A DNA stretch of 64,000 nt from Paraburkholderia sp. PREW-6R (GTDB taxonomy: Bacteria > Pseudomonadota > Gammaproteobacteria > Burkholderiales > Burkholderiaceae), in the NCBI RefSeq assembly GCF_039621805.1, contig NZ_CP155073.1, positions 2,914,001-2,978,000 of the forward strand, written 5' to 3'. Below, in pieces: positions 35,371 through 47,980 of this stretch (within the stretch, counting starts at the first letter, position 1; the number at the start of each line of letters is the position of its first letter). Under the pieces are notes generated by a model that worked only from the letters and a program-made list of their open reading frames with translations, was not told the origin of the DNA and did not search any database. The position numbers and the translations under genes are program-made.

Positions 35371-36312
35371 ATGCAGGCAATCTCCCCATTCGTGTCAGAC
35401 ACTTCCACCGGCCTGCTTTCGGGCGTGCTGTCCGGTCACTTTGCGTCCGGTCTGGGCATCGCGTTCCGCAGTTTGCCGGGCGGCGTGCAGTTCACGTTCG
35501 CGATCGTGTTGGGGCTCGTGATCGGCAGCTTTCTGAATGTGGTCGTGCATCGTGTGCCGATCATGCTCGAGCGCGCGTGGCGCGAGGAAGTCAGCGAGGC
35601 AACCGACGAGCCGCTCGAAGACGACGGCCTTCCCGCCCGCTACAACCTGTGGGTGCCAGGCAGCGCGTGTCCGCACTGCGGGCATGCGCTGAGCGCCTGG
35701 GAAAACCTGCCGGTGCTCAGCTACGTGCTGCTGCGCGGGCGCTGCTCGGCATGCAAGGCGCACGTGAGCTTGCGCTATCCGCTAGTGGAACTAGGCAGCG
35801 CTGCGCTTGCGGCCGGGGCGCTCGCCGTGTTCGGCCCGACTGGCGCCGCGCTCGCCGCATTTGGCCTCTGCGCAATGTTGCTCGCCATGAGCGCGATCGA
35901 TGTCAACACGCACCTGTTGCCCGATTCGATGACGTTGCCCTTGCTGTGGGCCGGCATCATCGTCAATCTTGACGGCACGTTCGCGAGTCTGCACGACGCC
36001 GTGCTCGGTGCGATCTTCGGTTATCTCGTGTTGTGGGCGGTGCACTGGCTTTTCCGCCTGGTGCGAGGCGTCGAAGGGATGGGTTATGGCGACTTTAAAC
36101 TGCTGGCGGCGCTCGGCGCGTGGCTCGGCTGGGCGGCGCTGCCGCAGATCGTGCTGATTGCGGCTGTCGCGGGCGCGGTGGTCGGTCTTGCGGCTACGTG
36201 GCGCGGCCGCATGCGTTTCGAGGAGCCGCTGCCGTTTGGGCCTTTTCTCGCAGTGGGCGGCGCTGTTACGCTGTTTCTCGGCACACCGCTCTACATGGCT
36301 CTGGGAGGCTGA
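35371..36312 (+). CDS. pilD: Prepilin peptidase / N-methyltransferase
   Basis: The 313-residue membrane enzyme cleaves and methylates type IV prepilins. It has the two Cys pairs of the cytoplasmic zinc loop (CPHCGHALSAWENLP and CSACKAH). The two catalytic Asp sites are in SAIDVNTHLLPD and GMGYGDFKLLAALG. About eight helices are predicted. It follows pilC by 27 bp and precedes coaE by 3 bp; pilBCD-coaE-zapD-yacG is a conserved order in this group. No pilin gene is in the window. Confidence 0.94.
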   Translation: MQAISPFVSDTSTGLLSGVLSGHFASGLGIAFRSLPGGVQFTFAIVLGLVIGSFLNVVVHRVPIMLERAWREEVSEATDEPLEDDGLPARYNLWVPGSACPHCGHALSAWENLPVLSYVLLRGRCSACKAHVSLRYPLVELGSAALAAGALAVFGPTGAALAAFGLCAMLLAMSAIDVNTHLLPDSMTLPLLWAGIIVNLDGTFASLHDAVLGAIFGYLVLWAVHWLFRLVRGVEGMGYGDFKLLAALGAWLGWAALPQIVLIAAVAGAVVGLAATWRGRMRFEEPLPFGPFLAVGGAVTLFLGTPLYMALGG

Positions 36313-36315
36313 CGC

Positions 36316-36918
36316 ATGTTTGCTGTGGGACTGACAGGCGGCATCGGCAGCGGCAAATCCACCGTCGCCGATCTGTTCGCCGCGCATGGCGTACCGCTCG
36401 TCGACGCTGATCTGATCGCACATCGCGTAACCGCGCCGCACGGCATTGCAATGCCGCAGATCGCCGCGGAATTCGGCGCTGAATTCGTCGCGCCCGACGG
36501 CTCACTGGACCGCGCCCGCATGCGAACCCTCGTCTTCAGCGACGAGACCGCGCGCAAGCGCCTCGAAAGCATCACCCATCCGCTGATTCGGGCGGAGACC
36601 GAGCGCGAGCAACGGGAAGCCCAAGGTCCGTATGTGATCGTCGTGGTACCGTTGCTCGTGGAGTCGGGCAGTTGGAAAAATCGTGTGGACCGCGTCTTGA
36701 CCGTGGATTGCAGCGTCGGGACGCAGGTTGAGCGCGTGATGAAACGCAATGGCTTTAGCCGCGAACAGGTGCTCGCAATCATTGCCCGGCAGGCGACCCG
36801 GGAAGCACGCCTTGCCGCAGCCGACGACGTCATCGAGAACGACGACGCGCCGCTCGACGCACTCAGAGCGCAGGTCGACGCGCAACACAGCGCGTATCTG
36901 GCGCTCGCGGGCGCGTGA
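36316..36918 (+). CDS. coaE: Dephospho-CoA kinase
   Basis: The 200-residue P-loop kinase phosphorylates dephospho-CoA, the last step of CoA synthesis. The P-loop [17 protein letters not shown] is at the N-terminus. The CoA-binding segment DADLIAH and the lid region [15 protein letters not shown] are present. It starts 3 bp after pilD, so it is co-transcribed. Confidence 0.95.
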   Translation: MFAVGLTGGIGSGKSTVADLFAAHGVPLVDADLIAHRVTAPHGIAMPQIAAEFGAEFVAPDGSLDRARMRTLVFSDETARKRLESITHPLIRAETEREQREAQGPYVIVVVPLLVESGSWKNRVDRVLTVDCSVGTQVERVMKRNGFSREQVLAIIARQATREARLAAADDVIENDDAPLDALRAQVDAQHSAYLALAGA

Positions 36919-37059
36919 GGGCACGGGAGAGCGCGTCGGCCGTATCGGGAAGCGTCGAGAACGGGTTGAACTTTACGCACGGTTAAGAGCCGAATGCAGC
37001 GAGAAAACCGCCCCAAACACACCAGAAAAGTTGCAAAAGCACGCGGAAAAAGTGTGTGA

Positions 37060-37886
<827 letters not shown>

Positions 37887-37955
37887 CGGGCCGATCGGCG
37901 CGCGTGTGACGTCGGTTGCATTCCGCGTGGCAGCACGAATCGAGGGGCCGCGACT

Positions 37956-37983
37956 TTGAAGCCGCCAAAAACGCCCCTATATT
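37956..37983 (+). promoter_or_regulatory. Predicted promoter of yacG
   Basis: TTGAAG (37956-37961), a 16-bp spacer and TATATT (37978-37983), about 38 bp before the yacG start. Confidence 0.6.
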
Positions 37984-38020
37984 CGTTACTTGTTCTACTT
38001 GCGATTGACCGCCTGACCGT

Positions 38021-38218
38021 ATGCCTACCGTCGTCAAATGCCCTACTTGCGGAAAGGACGTCCGCTGGACTCCGGAAAGCCGCTTCCGCCCTTTTTGCTC
38101 GGATCGCTGCAAGCAGATCGATCTCGGCGCCTGGGCCGCCGAAAAATACAAGATCGGCGGGAACGACCAGGAAGCCTCGTCCGATGAGCGACCGGCCGGC
38201 GAGCACAACCCGCACTGA
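38021..38218 (+). CDS. yacG: DNA gyrase inhibitor YacG (zinc-binding)
   Basis: This 65-residue protein has the YacG zinc pattern C-x2-C-x15-C-x3-C (CPTCGKDV to FCSDRCK), then IDLGAWA. In E. coli YacG binds GyrB and blocks DNA binding. The coaE-zapD-yacG order is conserved in proteobacteria, which supports the call. Confidence 0.94.
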   Translation: MPTVVKCPTCGKDVRWTPESRFRPFCSDRCKQIDLGAWAAEKYKIGGNDQEASSDERPAGEHNPH

Positions 38219-38233
38219 GCGCGGCCTCCGCTT

Positions 38234-38656
38234 CTAGTTCTTCTCCGCTGCCAGCCATTCCAGCACGGGAATGGTGGCCGGCAACAACGGCTCGACATCG
38301 GCCGGCAGCTTTTGCCAGACAAACGCCTGACCTTCGCGGCCGTGCGGTTCGCCGATCCACTCTGTCACCTTGCAGAAGAATAACCGCACGTAAGCGTGCG
38401 GATAATCGTGCTCAAGCGTGTGCCACAGGTGGCTCGCCTTGACCTCGATTCCAAGTTCTTCGTGCAGTTCCCGAGCAAGCGCGGCCTCGACCGACTCGCC
38501 CGCTTCCAGCTTGCCGCCCGGAAACTCCCAGTAACCCTCATAGGGCTTTCCAGCCGGACGCTGCGCGAGCAGGTACCGCCCGTCTGGCTGAACCAGCACG
38601 CCGACGGCCACTTGCGTCACCTTGCGACCGGCCGCGTTTGTTTCGACATCGCTCAT
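38234..38656 (-). CDS. MutT-like 8-oxo-dGTP diphosphatase (Nudix)
   Basis: The 140-residue protein has a complete Nudix box (GGKLEAGESVEAALARELHEELG, about 46-68). It also has the MutT-type WEFPGGK and late WQKLPADVEPLLPA region. Sanitisation of oxidised nucleotides is the likely role. The ATG at 38656 overlaps the stop of the upstream DUF815 gene by 4 bp; the open frame to 38749 lacks family similarity. It converges with yacG, ending 15 bp apart. Confidence 0.88.
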   Translation of the reverse strand: MSDVETNAAGRKVTQVAVGVLVQPDGRYLLAQRPAGKPYEGYWEFPGGKLEAGESVEAALARELHEELGIEVKASHLWHTLEHDYPHAYVRLFFCKVTEWIGEPHGREGQAFVWQKLPADVEPLLPATIPVLEWLAAEKN

Positions 38657-39534
38657 GCGGGGGCCGAACTCGAAGTCTTGCGCCCGGACCAGTCGCGAGC
38701 GAATTGCCACGCCACTCGCCCCGAGCGCGAACCGCGTTCGAGTGCCCACACCAGCGCGTCGCCGCGGGCGGCCTCGACTTCCGCGTCGTCGCAGCCGAAG
38801 TGCCGCAGCCAGTGGCCGATAATCGACAGGTAGTCGTCCTGTTTGAACGGGTAGAAGCTAACCCACAGCCCGAACCGCTCGGACAGCGAAATCTTTTCTT
38901 CCACCAGTTCGCCAGGATGAATCTCGCCGTCCGACGTGTGCTTGTACGTCTCGTTGTCGCTCATATACTCGGGCAGCAAATGGCGGCGATTCGACGTGGC
39001 GTAGATCAGCACATTGTCGGACTGCGCGGCAATCGAGCCGTCGAGCGCGACCTTCAGCGCCTTGTAACCCGACTCACCGTCTTCAAAAGACAGGTCGTCG
39101 CAAAACACCACGAAGCGCTCCGGCCGCTGCGCGATCAGGTCGACGATGTCGCCGAGATCGTGCAGATCGTCCTTGTCCACTTCGATCAGGCGCAGGCCGT
39201 CTTTCGCATACGCATTCAGGCAGGCCTTGATGAGCGACGATTTGCCCGTACCGCGTGCACCCGTCAGCAGCACATTGTTGGCCGGCTGTTTGTGCACGAA
39301 TTGACGCGTGTTCTGCTCGATCAGCCCTTTCTGACGATCAATATTCTGCAAATCGTCAAGCGTGATCGTCGAAATGGCCGGTACCGGTTGCAGGTAGCCG
39401 CGGCCCTGACGCTTGCGCCAGCGGAACGCCACTGCGGCCGACCAGTCGATTTCCGGTGCAGCAGGAGGAAGCATGGCCTCCAGGCGAACGAGCACGGCTT
39501 CTGCCCGGGTCAAAAACTGTTCGAGTTTGTCCAT
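38653..39534 (-). CDS. DUF815 AAA-type ATP-binding protein
   Basis: The 293-residue protein has Walker A GARGTGKSSLIKA near residue 92 and a Walker B-like segment FVVFCDDLSFE. Helical flanks typical of DUF815 follow, with the sensor-like IYATSNRRHLLP. Its role is unknown; members are standalone AAA proteins. It overlaps the Nudix gene by 4 bp and follows argJ by 41 bp. The start at 39534 gives MDKLEQFLTRAEAVL. Confidence 0.88.
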   Translation of the reverse strand: MDKLEQFLTRAEAVLVRLEAMLPPAAPEIDWSAAVAFRWRKRQGRGYLQPVPAISTITLDDLQNIDRQKGLIEQNTRQFVHKQPANNVLLTGARGTGKSSLIKACLNAYAKDGLRLIEVDKDDLHDLGDIVDLIAQRPERFVVFCDDLSFEDGESGYKALKVALDGSIAAQSDNVLIYATSNRRHLLPEYMSDNETYKHTSDGEIHPGELVEEKISLSERFGLWVSFYPFKQDDYLSIIGHWLRHFGCDDAEVEAARGDALVWALERGSRSGRVAWQFARDWSGRKTSSSAPA

Positions 39535-39575
39535 GGTTTTAGGTAAGCGGCGCACAGGCCGCGCAATGAACCTGG

Positions 39576-40817
39576 TTACGAACGATAGTCGGCGTTGATG
39601 CTCACGTAATCGTGCGACAGATCGCAAGTCCAGATCGTGGCTTGCTCGTCGCCGCGGCCGAGTACGACGCGAATGCCGATCTCGCTCTTCTTCATGACGC
39701 GCTGGCCGTCTTCTTCACGGTAGGCCGGATTGCGGCCGCCGGCAGTAGCCACCAGCACGTCGTCCAGATATAGATCGATCTTGCCGACGTCGAGATCGTC
39801 CACGCCGGCATAGCCGATGGCCGCCAGGATGCGGCCAAGATTCGGGTCCGATGCGTAGAAAGCCGTTTTGACGAGCGGCGAATGCCCGATCGCATAAGCG
39901 ATCTTGCGGCATTCGGCCACGTTCGCGCCGCCTTCCACTTGCACGGTCATAAATTTGGTCGCGCCTTCGCCGTCGCGCACGATCAGTTGTGCGAGGCTTT
40001 GGGCGACCGCGGTCACCGCGTCGCGCAGCGCTGCATAAGCGGGCGAATCGGTGGACGTAATCGCAGGCAGGCTCGATTTACCCGACGCGATCAGGATGAA
40101 CGAATCGTTGGTCGACGTATCGCCATCGATCGTGATGCAATTGAACGAACGATCCGCCACGTACTTGACCAGCGCGTCGAGCACCGGCTGTGCGACCGCG
40201 GCGTCGAACGCGAGGAAACCGAGCATGGTCGCCATGTTCGGCTTGATCATGCCCGCGCCCTTGCTGATACCGGTAAGCGTGACGGTGTGGCCGTCGATCG
40301 TGACCTCGCGCGAAGCGGCTTTGGGCAAAGTGTCCGTGGTCATGATCGCCTGCGCAGCGTCGTACCAGTTGGCTTCCTTGCGGTTCGCCAGCGCGGCAGG
40401 CAGACCAGCCTTCAGACGGTCGACCGGCAGCGGTTCGAGAATCACGCCGGTGGAAAACGGCAGCACCTGTTCCGGCGCGATGTCCACGAGACGCGCGAGT
40501 TCTGCGCAGGTTTCGCGCGCCGCCACGAGGCCCGGCTCGCCCGTGCCGGCGTTGGCGTTGCCCGTGTTGATCACCAGCGCGCGAACCGGCTTGCCGCCGG
40601 CGCGCACGCGCTCCAGGTTCTCGCGACACACGGTAACCGGCGCCGCACAGAACCGGTTCTGCGTGAATACGCCGCCTACCGTCGCGCTTTCGTCGATGGA
40701 GATGACCAGCACGTCTTTACGGTTCGGCTTGCGGATATTCGCCTCGGCCCAACCGAGCGTGACGCCGGCGACAGGGTGGAGTTGAGCGGGTTCGATCGAA
40801 GGGAAATTGACAGCCAT
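39576..40817 (-). CDS. argJ: Bifunctional ornithine acetyltransferase / N-acetylglutamate synthase
   Basis: The 413-residue protein recycles the acetyl group in arginine synthesis. The self-cleavage site is present in [15 protein letters not shown]: cleavage before the Thr makes the alpha and beta chains, and that Thr becomes the nucleophile. The C-terminus [11 protein letters not shown] is typical. It sits between secA and the DUF815 gene on the same strand. Confidence 0.95.
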   Translation of the reverse strand: MAVNFPSIEPAQLHPVAGVTLGWAEANIRKPNRKDVLVISIDESATVGGVFTQNRFCAAPVTVCRENLERVRAGGKPVRALVINTGNANAGTGEPGLVAARETCAELARLVDIAPEQVLPFSTGVILEPLPVDRLKAGLPAALANRKEANWYDAAQAIMTTDTLPKAASREVTIDGHTVTLTGISKGAGMIKPNMATMLGFLAFDAAVAQPVLDALVKYVADRSFNCITIDGDTSTNDSFILIASGKSSLPAITSTDSPAYAALRDAVTAVAQSLAQLIVRDGEGATKFMTVQVEGGANVAECRKIAYAIGHSPLVKTAFYASDPNLGRILAAIGYAGVDDLDVGKIDLYLDDVLVATAGGRNPAYREEDGQRVMKKSEIGIRVVLGRGDEQATIWTCDLSHDYVSINADYRS

Positions 40818-40966
40818 GGTCGCGACCTGTCGAAGAAATGCCGGCAGATGCCGGCATCGCGGATACGGAAACTGATGGCGTAGGCGTGCTGCCGAACCAC
40901 CGCGAAATCAACAACAATCAGCGCGTAAAACGAAGCGGCGCGCCCATTAGCGCGCCGGCTTCGGCA

Positions 40967-43783
<2,817 letters not shown>

Positions 43784-43900
43784 CGGATCGGTGTCTGCGT
43801 CGCGGCTTCGGCTGGGAAGCGGCGTGCGGTTTCATGCACGTGCGCTCCGGGGGTCGGAAGGGCCTCGGCGGCTTAGTCCAAGAGTGAATTCGAATCGGGC

Positions 43901-43909
43901 ATTTTAGCA
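43901..43909 (-). promoter_or_regulatory. Possible extended -10 of secA
   Basis: Minus strand TGCTAAAAT, about 118 bp before the secA start. No good -35 is seen. Confidence 0.4.
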
Positions 43910-44062
43910 CGCGCCCCCGCGTGCGCCTGTGTCCGCGGTGCGACGACTGCCGGGGGTCCGGAGGCTATTGCGGCGCCACCGAAGGGCGCGCACAGGGGCG
44001 AGTCCGCCTACGTCCCGCGCGGTACAATCGCAACGTGACGCGCATTGGGTGCGCACACGCCT

Positions 44063-44560
44063 ATGCCATCAAACATGAGCCGTTTTCCTTCCTTTTCAAG
44101 GCCGCCGCCCAGACAGTTCACCGCGCGCCGCCCGCAGCCGCTCGCTGAAGTGCTCAGTCGCACCGACGCGTTTGCAGCGCTGCGCGCGGGCGTCGAACAG
44201 ATCGCAGCGCTCGAAAAGGATCTGCGGGAATTGTTGCCGGACTACCTGGGCTCCAGCGTGGAGCCGGGCTTCATCAAGGAAGGCGTGCTGGCGCTATTCG
44301 CCGCTCACAATGCGCTTGCCGCGCGCCTGCGGCATCTCGAACCGCGTTTGCTGTCGGATTTGCAGCAGCGCGGCTGGCCGGTCAACTCGCTGCGGATTCG
44401 CGTGCGGCCGCAACCGGCCAAAGCGCCACCGCCGGTGAAACAGGCGCGCATGTCTGCGGCTGGCGTGAATGCGCTGCACGAGTTGAGCGAGTCGCTCGCG
44501 CCGTCGCCGTTGCAGGAGGCGCTGGCGAAGATGGCGGCACGGCACCGGAAAAATCGCTGA
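44063..44560 (+). CDS. DUF721/DciA-like protein
   Basis: The 165-residue product has a basic N-terminus. The DUF721 core (about 20-105) includes LKEGVLALF-like FIKEGVLALFAAHNALAARL and a strand LRIRVRPQ. DciA is the ancestral loader/operator of the DnaB helicase in bacteria lacking DnaC; this member probably serves that role, but the family is diverse. It is divergent from secA, a conserved betaproteobacterial neighbour. ATG 44063 or 44075 could be the start. Confidence 0.78.
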   Translation: MPSNMSRFPSFSRPPPRQFTARRPQPLAEVLSRTDAFAALRAGVEQIAALEKDLRELLPDYLGSSVEPGFIKEGVLALFAAHNALAARLRHLEPRLLSDLQQRGWPVNSLRIRVRPQPAKAPPPVKQARMSAAGVNALHELSESLAPSPLQEALAKMAARHRKNR

Positions 44561-44566
44561 ACAAAC

Positions 44567-44595
44567 AAAAAGCGGCCCTGAGGGCCGCTTTCGTT
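44567..44595. terminator. Bidirectional terminator between the DciA-like gene and lpxC
   Basis: AAAGCGGCCC pairs with GGGCCGCTTT around TGA. The T-tract is longer on the minus strand, so it best serves lpxC. Confidence 0.85.
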
Positions 44596-44640
44596 ATCTA
44601 CCCACGTTTCTGAAATTTCACACGAAACGTCGGCGGAATC

Positions 44641-45558
44641 TTAAGCAAATGCTGTTTGCGTCTCGAACGCGAAACCGCGTGGCGCTTTTTGCGTGTCGTC
44701 GAACGTGACGATTTCGTACGCATCTTCGTGGGCCAGCAGTTCGCGCAGCAGCGCGTTGTTCAGCCCGTGCCCCGACTTGTACGCCGTGTACGACGCCAGC
44801 AGCGGATGGCCGACTACATACAGATCGCCGATCGCGTCGAGCATTTTGTGTTTCACGAATTCGTCGTCGTAACGCAAACCGTCGTTGTTCAGAATGCGGT
44901 ACTCGTCCAGCACGATCGCGTTGTCCATGCTGCCGCCGCGGGCCAGGCCCAGTTCACGCATCATTTCCACTTCATGCGCGAAGCCGAACGTGCGGGCGCG
45001 TGCGATTTCACGCACGTAGGACGTATTGGCAAAATCCACTTCCAGCGCCTGACCGGTTTTATCGACGGCGGGGTGACGGAAATCAATCGTGAACTTCAGT
45101 TTGAAACCAAAAAACGGGTCAAGACGCGCGTGTTTATCGCCATCGCGAATCTCGACCGGCTTGGTGACCTTGATGAACTTCTTCGCTGCGCCTTGCTCTT
45201 CAATGCCAGCCGACTGGATCAGGAACACGAACGAACCCGCGCTGCCGTCCATGATCGGAATTTCTTCGGCAGTGACATCCACGTACAGGTTGTCGATGCC
45301 CAAGCCCGCGCATGCCGACATCAGATGCTCGATGGTGGACACGCGCGCGCCGTCTTTCTGCAACACCGAAGCGAGCCGCGTATCGCCAATCGCCATCGCC
45401 GTCGCTGTAATATCCACCGGCGTAGGCAGATCCACGCGCGAAAACACGATGCCGGTATCCGGCGCCGCGGGGCGAAGCGTCAAGTTGACCTTGCGACCGG
45501 AATGCAGGCCGATCCCGACGGTCTTGACGATTGATTTGATAGTGCGCTGCTTCAACAT
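44641..45558 (-). CDS. lpxC: UDP-3-O-acyl-N-acetylglucosamine deacetylase
   Basis: This 305-residue zinc enzyme catalyses the first committed step of lipid A synthesis. Zinc ligands fit the family: the His of STIEHLMSA (about residue 79), then the His and Asp of [12 protein letters not shown]. The active-site DGSAGSFV loop is also present. It closes the dcw region as in E. coli, although a peroxiredoxin gene intervenes between it and ftsZ. A TATAAT (minus strand, 45615-45620) is a likely -10. Confidence 0.96.
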   Translation of the reverse strand: MLKQRTIKSIVKTVGIGLHSGRKVNLTLRPAAPDTGIVFSRVDLPTPVDITATAMAIGDTRLASVLQKDGARVSTIEHLMSACAGLGIDNLYVDVTAEEIPIMDGSAGSFVFLIQSAGIEEQGAAKKFIKVTKPVEIRDGDKHARLDPFFGFKLKFTIDFRHPAVDKTGQALEVDFANTSYVREIARARTFGFAHEVEMMRELGLARGGSMDNAIVLDEYRILNNDGLRYDDEFVKHKMLDAIGDLYVVGHPLLASYTAYKSGHGLNNALLRELLAHEDAYEIVTFDDTQKAPRGFAFETQTAFA

Positions 45559-45614
45559 GGTGGTCTTCTATTCGATTGAAAATCCCAATCGGGACTTTTT
45601 ATTCCATAGCACGA

Positions 45615-45620
45615 ATTATA
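45615..45620 (-). promoter_or_regulatory. Likely -10 of lpxC
   Basis: Minus strand perfect TATAAT, 57 bp before the lpxC ATG. The -35 is weak. It suggests lpxC has its own promoter. Confidence 0.45.
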
Positions 45621-45707
45621 CTCCATCACCCTAAGGAGCGTCGTTGCGCGGAACGTATCAATCTGTTTCGCTGCATTACCCAATGGGCGCCCGTCAGGAA
45701 AGCGTGA

Positions 45708-45749
45708 CGGGCCGACGTCCCGGAACGGAGGCGTTTCCGGTCGTCGGCC
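45708..45749. repeat. Nested hairpin upstream of lpxC
   Basis: GGGCCGACG pairs with CGTCGGCCC, and the inner CCGGAA with TTCCGG: 15 bp in two stems. No T-tract follows. An outer GTGAC/GTCAC pair could extend it. Confidence 0.6.
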
Positions 45750-45846
45750 CGCGTAACGGCCTGTCACAAAAGCGTCTTCTCGACCGTTGCCGACGCACAA
45801 CGCGCGCTGCGCGTTGCCGCTGCGAAGGTCGTGAGACCCGCCGTAA

Positions 45847-46350
45847 CTAGCTCAACGTGGCGAGAATACTTGCTGCATCGCTGACTTCGAATTTGCCGGC
45901 GGCCTCGACGTTCAACGTCTTGACCACGCCGTCGTCGACCACCATCGCGTAACGCTGGGAACGGATTCCCATGCCACGCGCCGACAAATCCTGCTCCAGA
46001 CCAAGCGCTCGCGTGAAAGCCGCACTGCCGTCCGCCATCATGCGCACCTTGCCCGAGGCGTGCTGATCGCGTCCCCACGCGCCCATTACGAACGCGTCGT
46101 TGACGGACACGCACCAGATTTCGTCGACGCCGAGAGCGCGCAACTTCTCGGCATGCTCGACATAGCCCGGTACATGTTTGGCCGAACAGGTCGGCGTGAA
46201 CGCGCCCGGCAATCCAAAAATCACCACGCGCTTGCCCGCCGTCTGCTCGAGCACGCTGAAGCTGTTCGGCCCCAGCGTGCAGCCCGCCCGCTCGTCTTCG
46301 ACAAATTCGAAAATCGTAGCGTCGGGTAGCTTTTCACCTGCCTGAATCAT
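45847..46350 (-). CDS. Peroxiredoxin (Prx5/type II family)
   Basis: The 167-residue protein has the Prx5 pattern: GPNSFSVLEQTAGKRVVIFGLPGAFTPTCS with the peroxidatic Cys in PTCS, then HVPGYVEHAEKL and VNDAFVMGAWG. It probably reduces peroxides with glutaredoxin or glutathione. It sits between ftsZ and lpxC, an insertion relative to the enterobacterial dcw order but usual in Burkholderia. The ATG at 46350 gives MIQAGEKLPDATIF. Confidence 0.93.
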   Translation of the reverse strand: MIQAGEKLPDATIFEFVEDERAGCTLGPNSFSVLEQTAGKRVVIFGLPGAFTPTCSAKHVPGYVEHAEKLRALGVDEIWCVSVNDAFVMGAWGRDQHASGKVRMMADGSAAFTRALGLEQDLSARGMGIRSQRYAMVVDDGVVKTLNVEAAGKFEVSDAASILATLS

Positions 46351-46613
46351 GCTCAGTCCTTTGCATCGATGCGAAGCACGCTCGCACGTCGTCGTGTCGC
46401 AGTGAAATTGGCGCGCCGCCTTGCGTAACTCCTTTCAGGGCGCCGCCAGCCGGCGACAATGGCCCAATCCGCTTCGCGAATCGAAGAGGGCACCTGTCCT
46501 TGTCGCGAATTTTTGACAATACGCGACTTGTTCGCCGTTCACCCACCACGCTCGTGCATTCGTCCGCCAGCGCGTGACAAAACCGCGCGGCAACGAAAGC
46601 CTGCCCCGTGCGC

Positions 46614-47810
46614 TCAGTCCGCCTGCTTGCGCAGGAACGCCGGAATGTCGTACGTATCGACGCCCTTTTCCTGCAGCGCCTGCACGTGCGAAGCCGCCGT
46701 ATCACGCGACGTGCGCCACACAGCCGGTGTATCCAGCGCGCCGTAATCCGCCGTGTTCGCCTGTTGCGGTGCATACGAGCCATGTTGCATCGTGCCGACC
46801 GGCTGGTTGTCCGTGCCGGTGCGCAGCAGCGTCATCGGCGCCGACTGCTGCTTCTTCGCCGCGCGGCCCAGACCCGTTGCCACGACCGTCACGCGCAGCG
46901 CATCGCCCATTGCATCGTCGTACACCGCGCCGAAGATGACCGTTGCGTCTTCTGCAGCGTAGCTCTTGATCGTGTTCATCACTTCGCGCGTTTCCGACAG
47001 ACGCAGCGAACGGCTCGACGTGATGTTCACCAGCACGCCACGCGCGCCCGACAGATCCACACCTTCCAGCAGCGGGCTGGCGACAGCCTGCTCGGCCGCG
47101 AGACGCGCGCGATCGACACCGGCCACCGTCGCCGTGCCCATCATCGCCTTGCCCTGCTCGCCCATGACCGTCTTCACGTCTTCAAAGTCGACGTTCACCA
47201 GACCGTCGACGTTGATGATTTCCGCGATGCCGGCAACTGCGTTGTTCAGAACGTCGTCTGCGCACTGGAAGCACTTGTCCATCTCGGCGTCGTCGCCCAT
47301 CACCTCGAACAGCTTGTCGTTCAGGACGACGATCAGCGAGTCGACGTGATCCTCCAGTTGCTGCGAACCGGCTTCTGCCACGCGCATGCGCTTGCCGCCT
47401 TCGAATTCGAAAGGCTTGCTGACCACGCCAACGGTCAGAATGCCCATTTCCTTGGCGATCTGCGCGACCACGGGTGCTGCGCCCGTGCCCGTGCCGCCGC
47501 CCATGCCGGCGGTGATGAAGACCATGTGCGCGCCGCGCAGTGCGTCGGCGATGCGCTCACGTGCTTCTTCCGCTGCTGCGCGGCCCATTTCCGGCTTGGC
47601 GCCAGCGCCCAAACCCGTGTTGCCCAACTGGATCACCGCCGTGGCGCGCGAACGCGACAGAGCCTGCGCGTCCGTGTTCATCACGATGAAATCGACGCCT
47701 TGCACGCCTTTGTTGATCATGTGCTGCACGGCATTGCCGCCAGCGCCACCTACTCCGACCACCTTGATGATGGTGCCGTTCGTTTCGGTTTCCAGCATCT
47801 GGAATTCCAT
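46614..47810 (-). CDS. ftsZ: Cell division protein FtsZ
   Basis: The 398-residue tubulin homologue forms the division ring. The GTP-binding signature GGGTGTGAAP is near residue 105, and the T7 loop NVDFEDVKTVM contains the catalytic Asp. The C-terminal FtsA/ZipA-binding peptide DTYDIPAFLRKQ is intact. The start at 47810 follows GGAGGCAAC; the frame to 47843 is not family-like. It is 170 bp after ftsA. Confidence 0.97.
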   Translation of the reverse strand: MEFQMLETETNGTIIKVVGVGGAGGNAVQHMINKGVQGVDFIVMNTDAQALSRSRATAVIQLGNTGLGAGAKPEMGRAAAEEARERIADALRGAHMVFITAGMGGGTGTGAAPVVAQIAKEMGILTVGVVSKPFEFEGGKRMRVAEAGSQQLEDHVDSLIVVLNDKLFEVMGDDAEMDKCFQCADDVLNNAVAGIAEIINVDGLVNVDFEDVKTVMGEQGKAMMGTATVAGVDRARLAAEQAVASPLLEGVDLSGARGVLVNITSSRSLRLSETREVMNTIKSYAAEDATVIFGAVYDDAMGDALRVTVVATGLGRAAKKQQSAPMTLLRTGTDNQPVGTMQHGSYAPQQANTADYGALDTPAVWRTSRDTAASHVQALQEKGVDTYDIPAFLRKQAD

Positions 47811-47941
47811 GTTGCCTCCGTCAAGATAAAAAATTACAGCCACTTCGGCCGTTATTCGGCAGGAGATCGGGCAACCTCCCGTCGCGCGCCAGCCGCCGGC
47901 ACCAACGCGTATTTTTCAAACCGTGCTGCAACAGCCAACCG

Positions 47942-47971
47942 CACAAGCAAAAGCAAAAAGCAAAAGCAAAA
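47942..47971. repeat. GCAAAA-type short tandem repeat in the ftsA-ftsZ spacer
   Basis: Four imperfect units (GCAAAA or GCAAAAA) lie just beyond the ftsA stop. On the minus strand it is T-rich but no stem precedes it. Confidence 0.6.
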
Positions 47972-47980
47972 ATGGATGCG

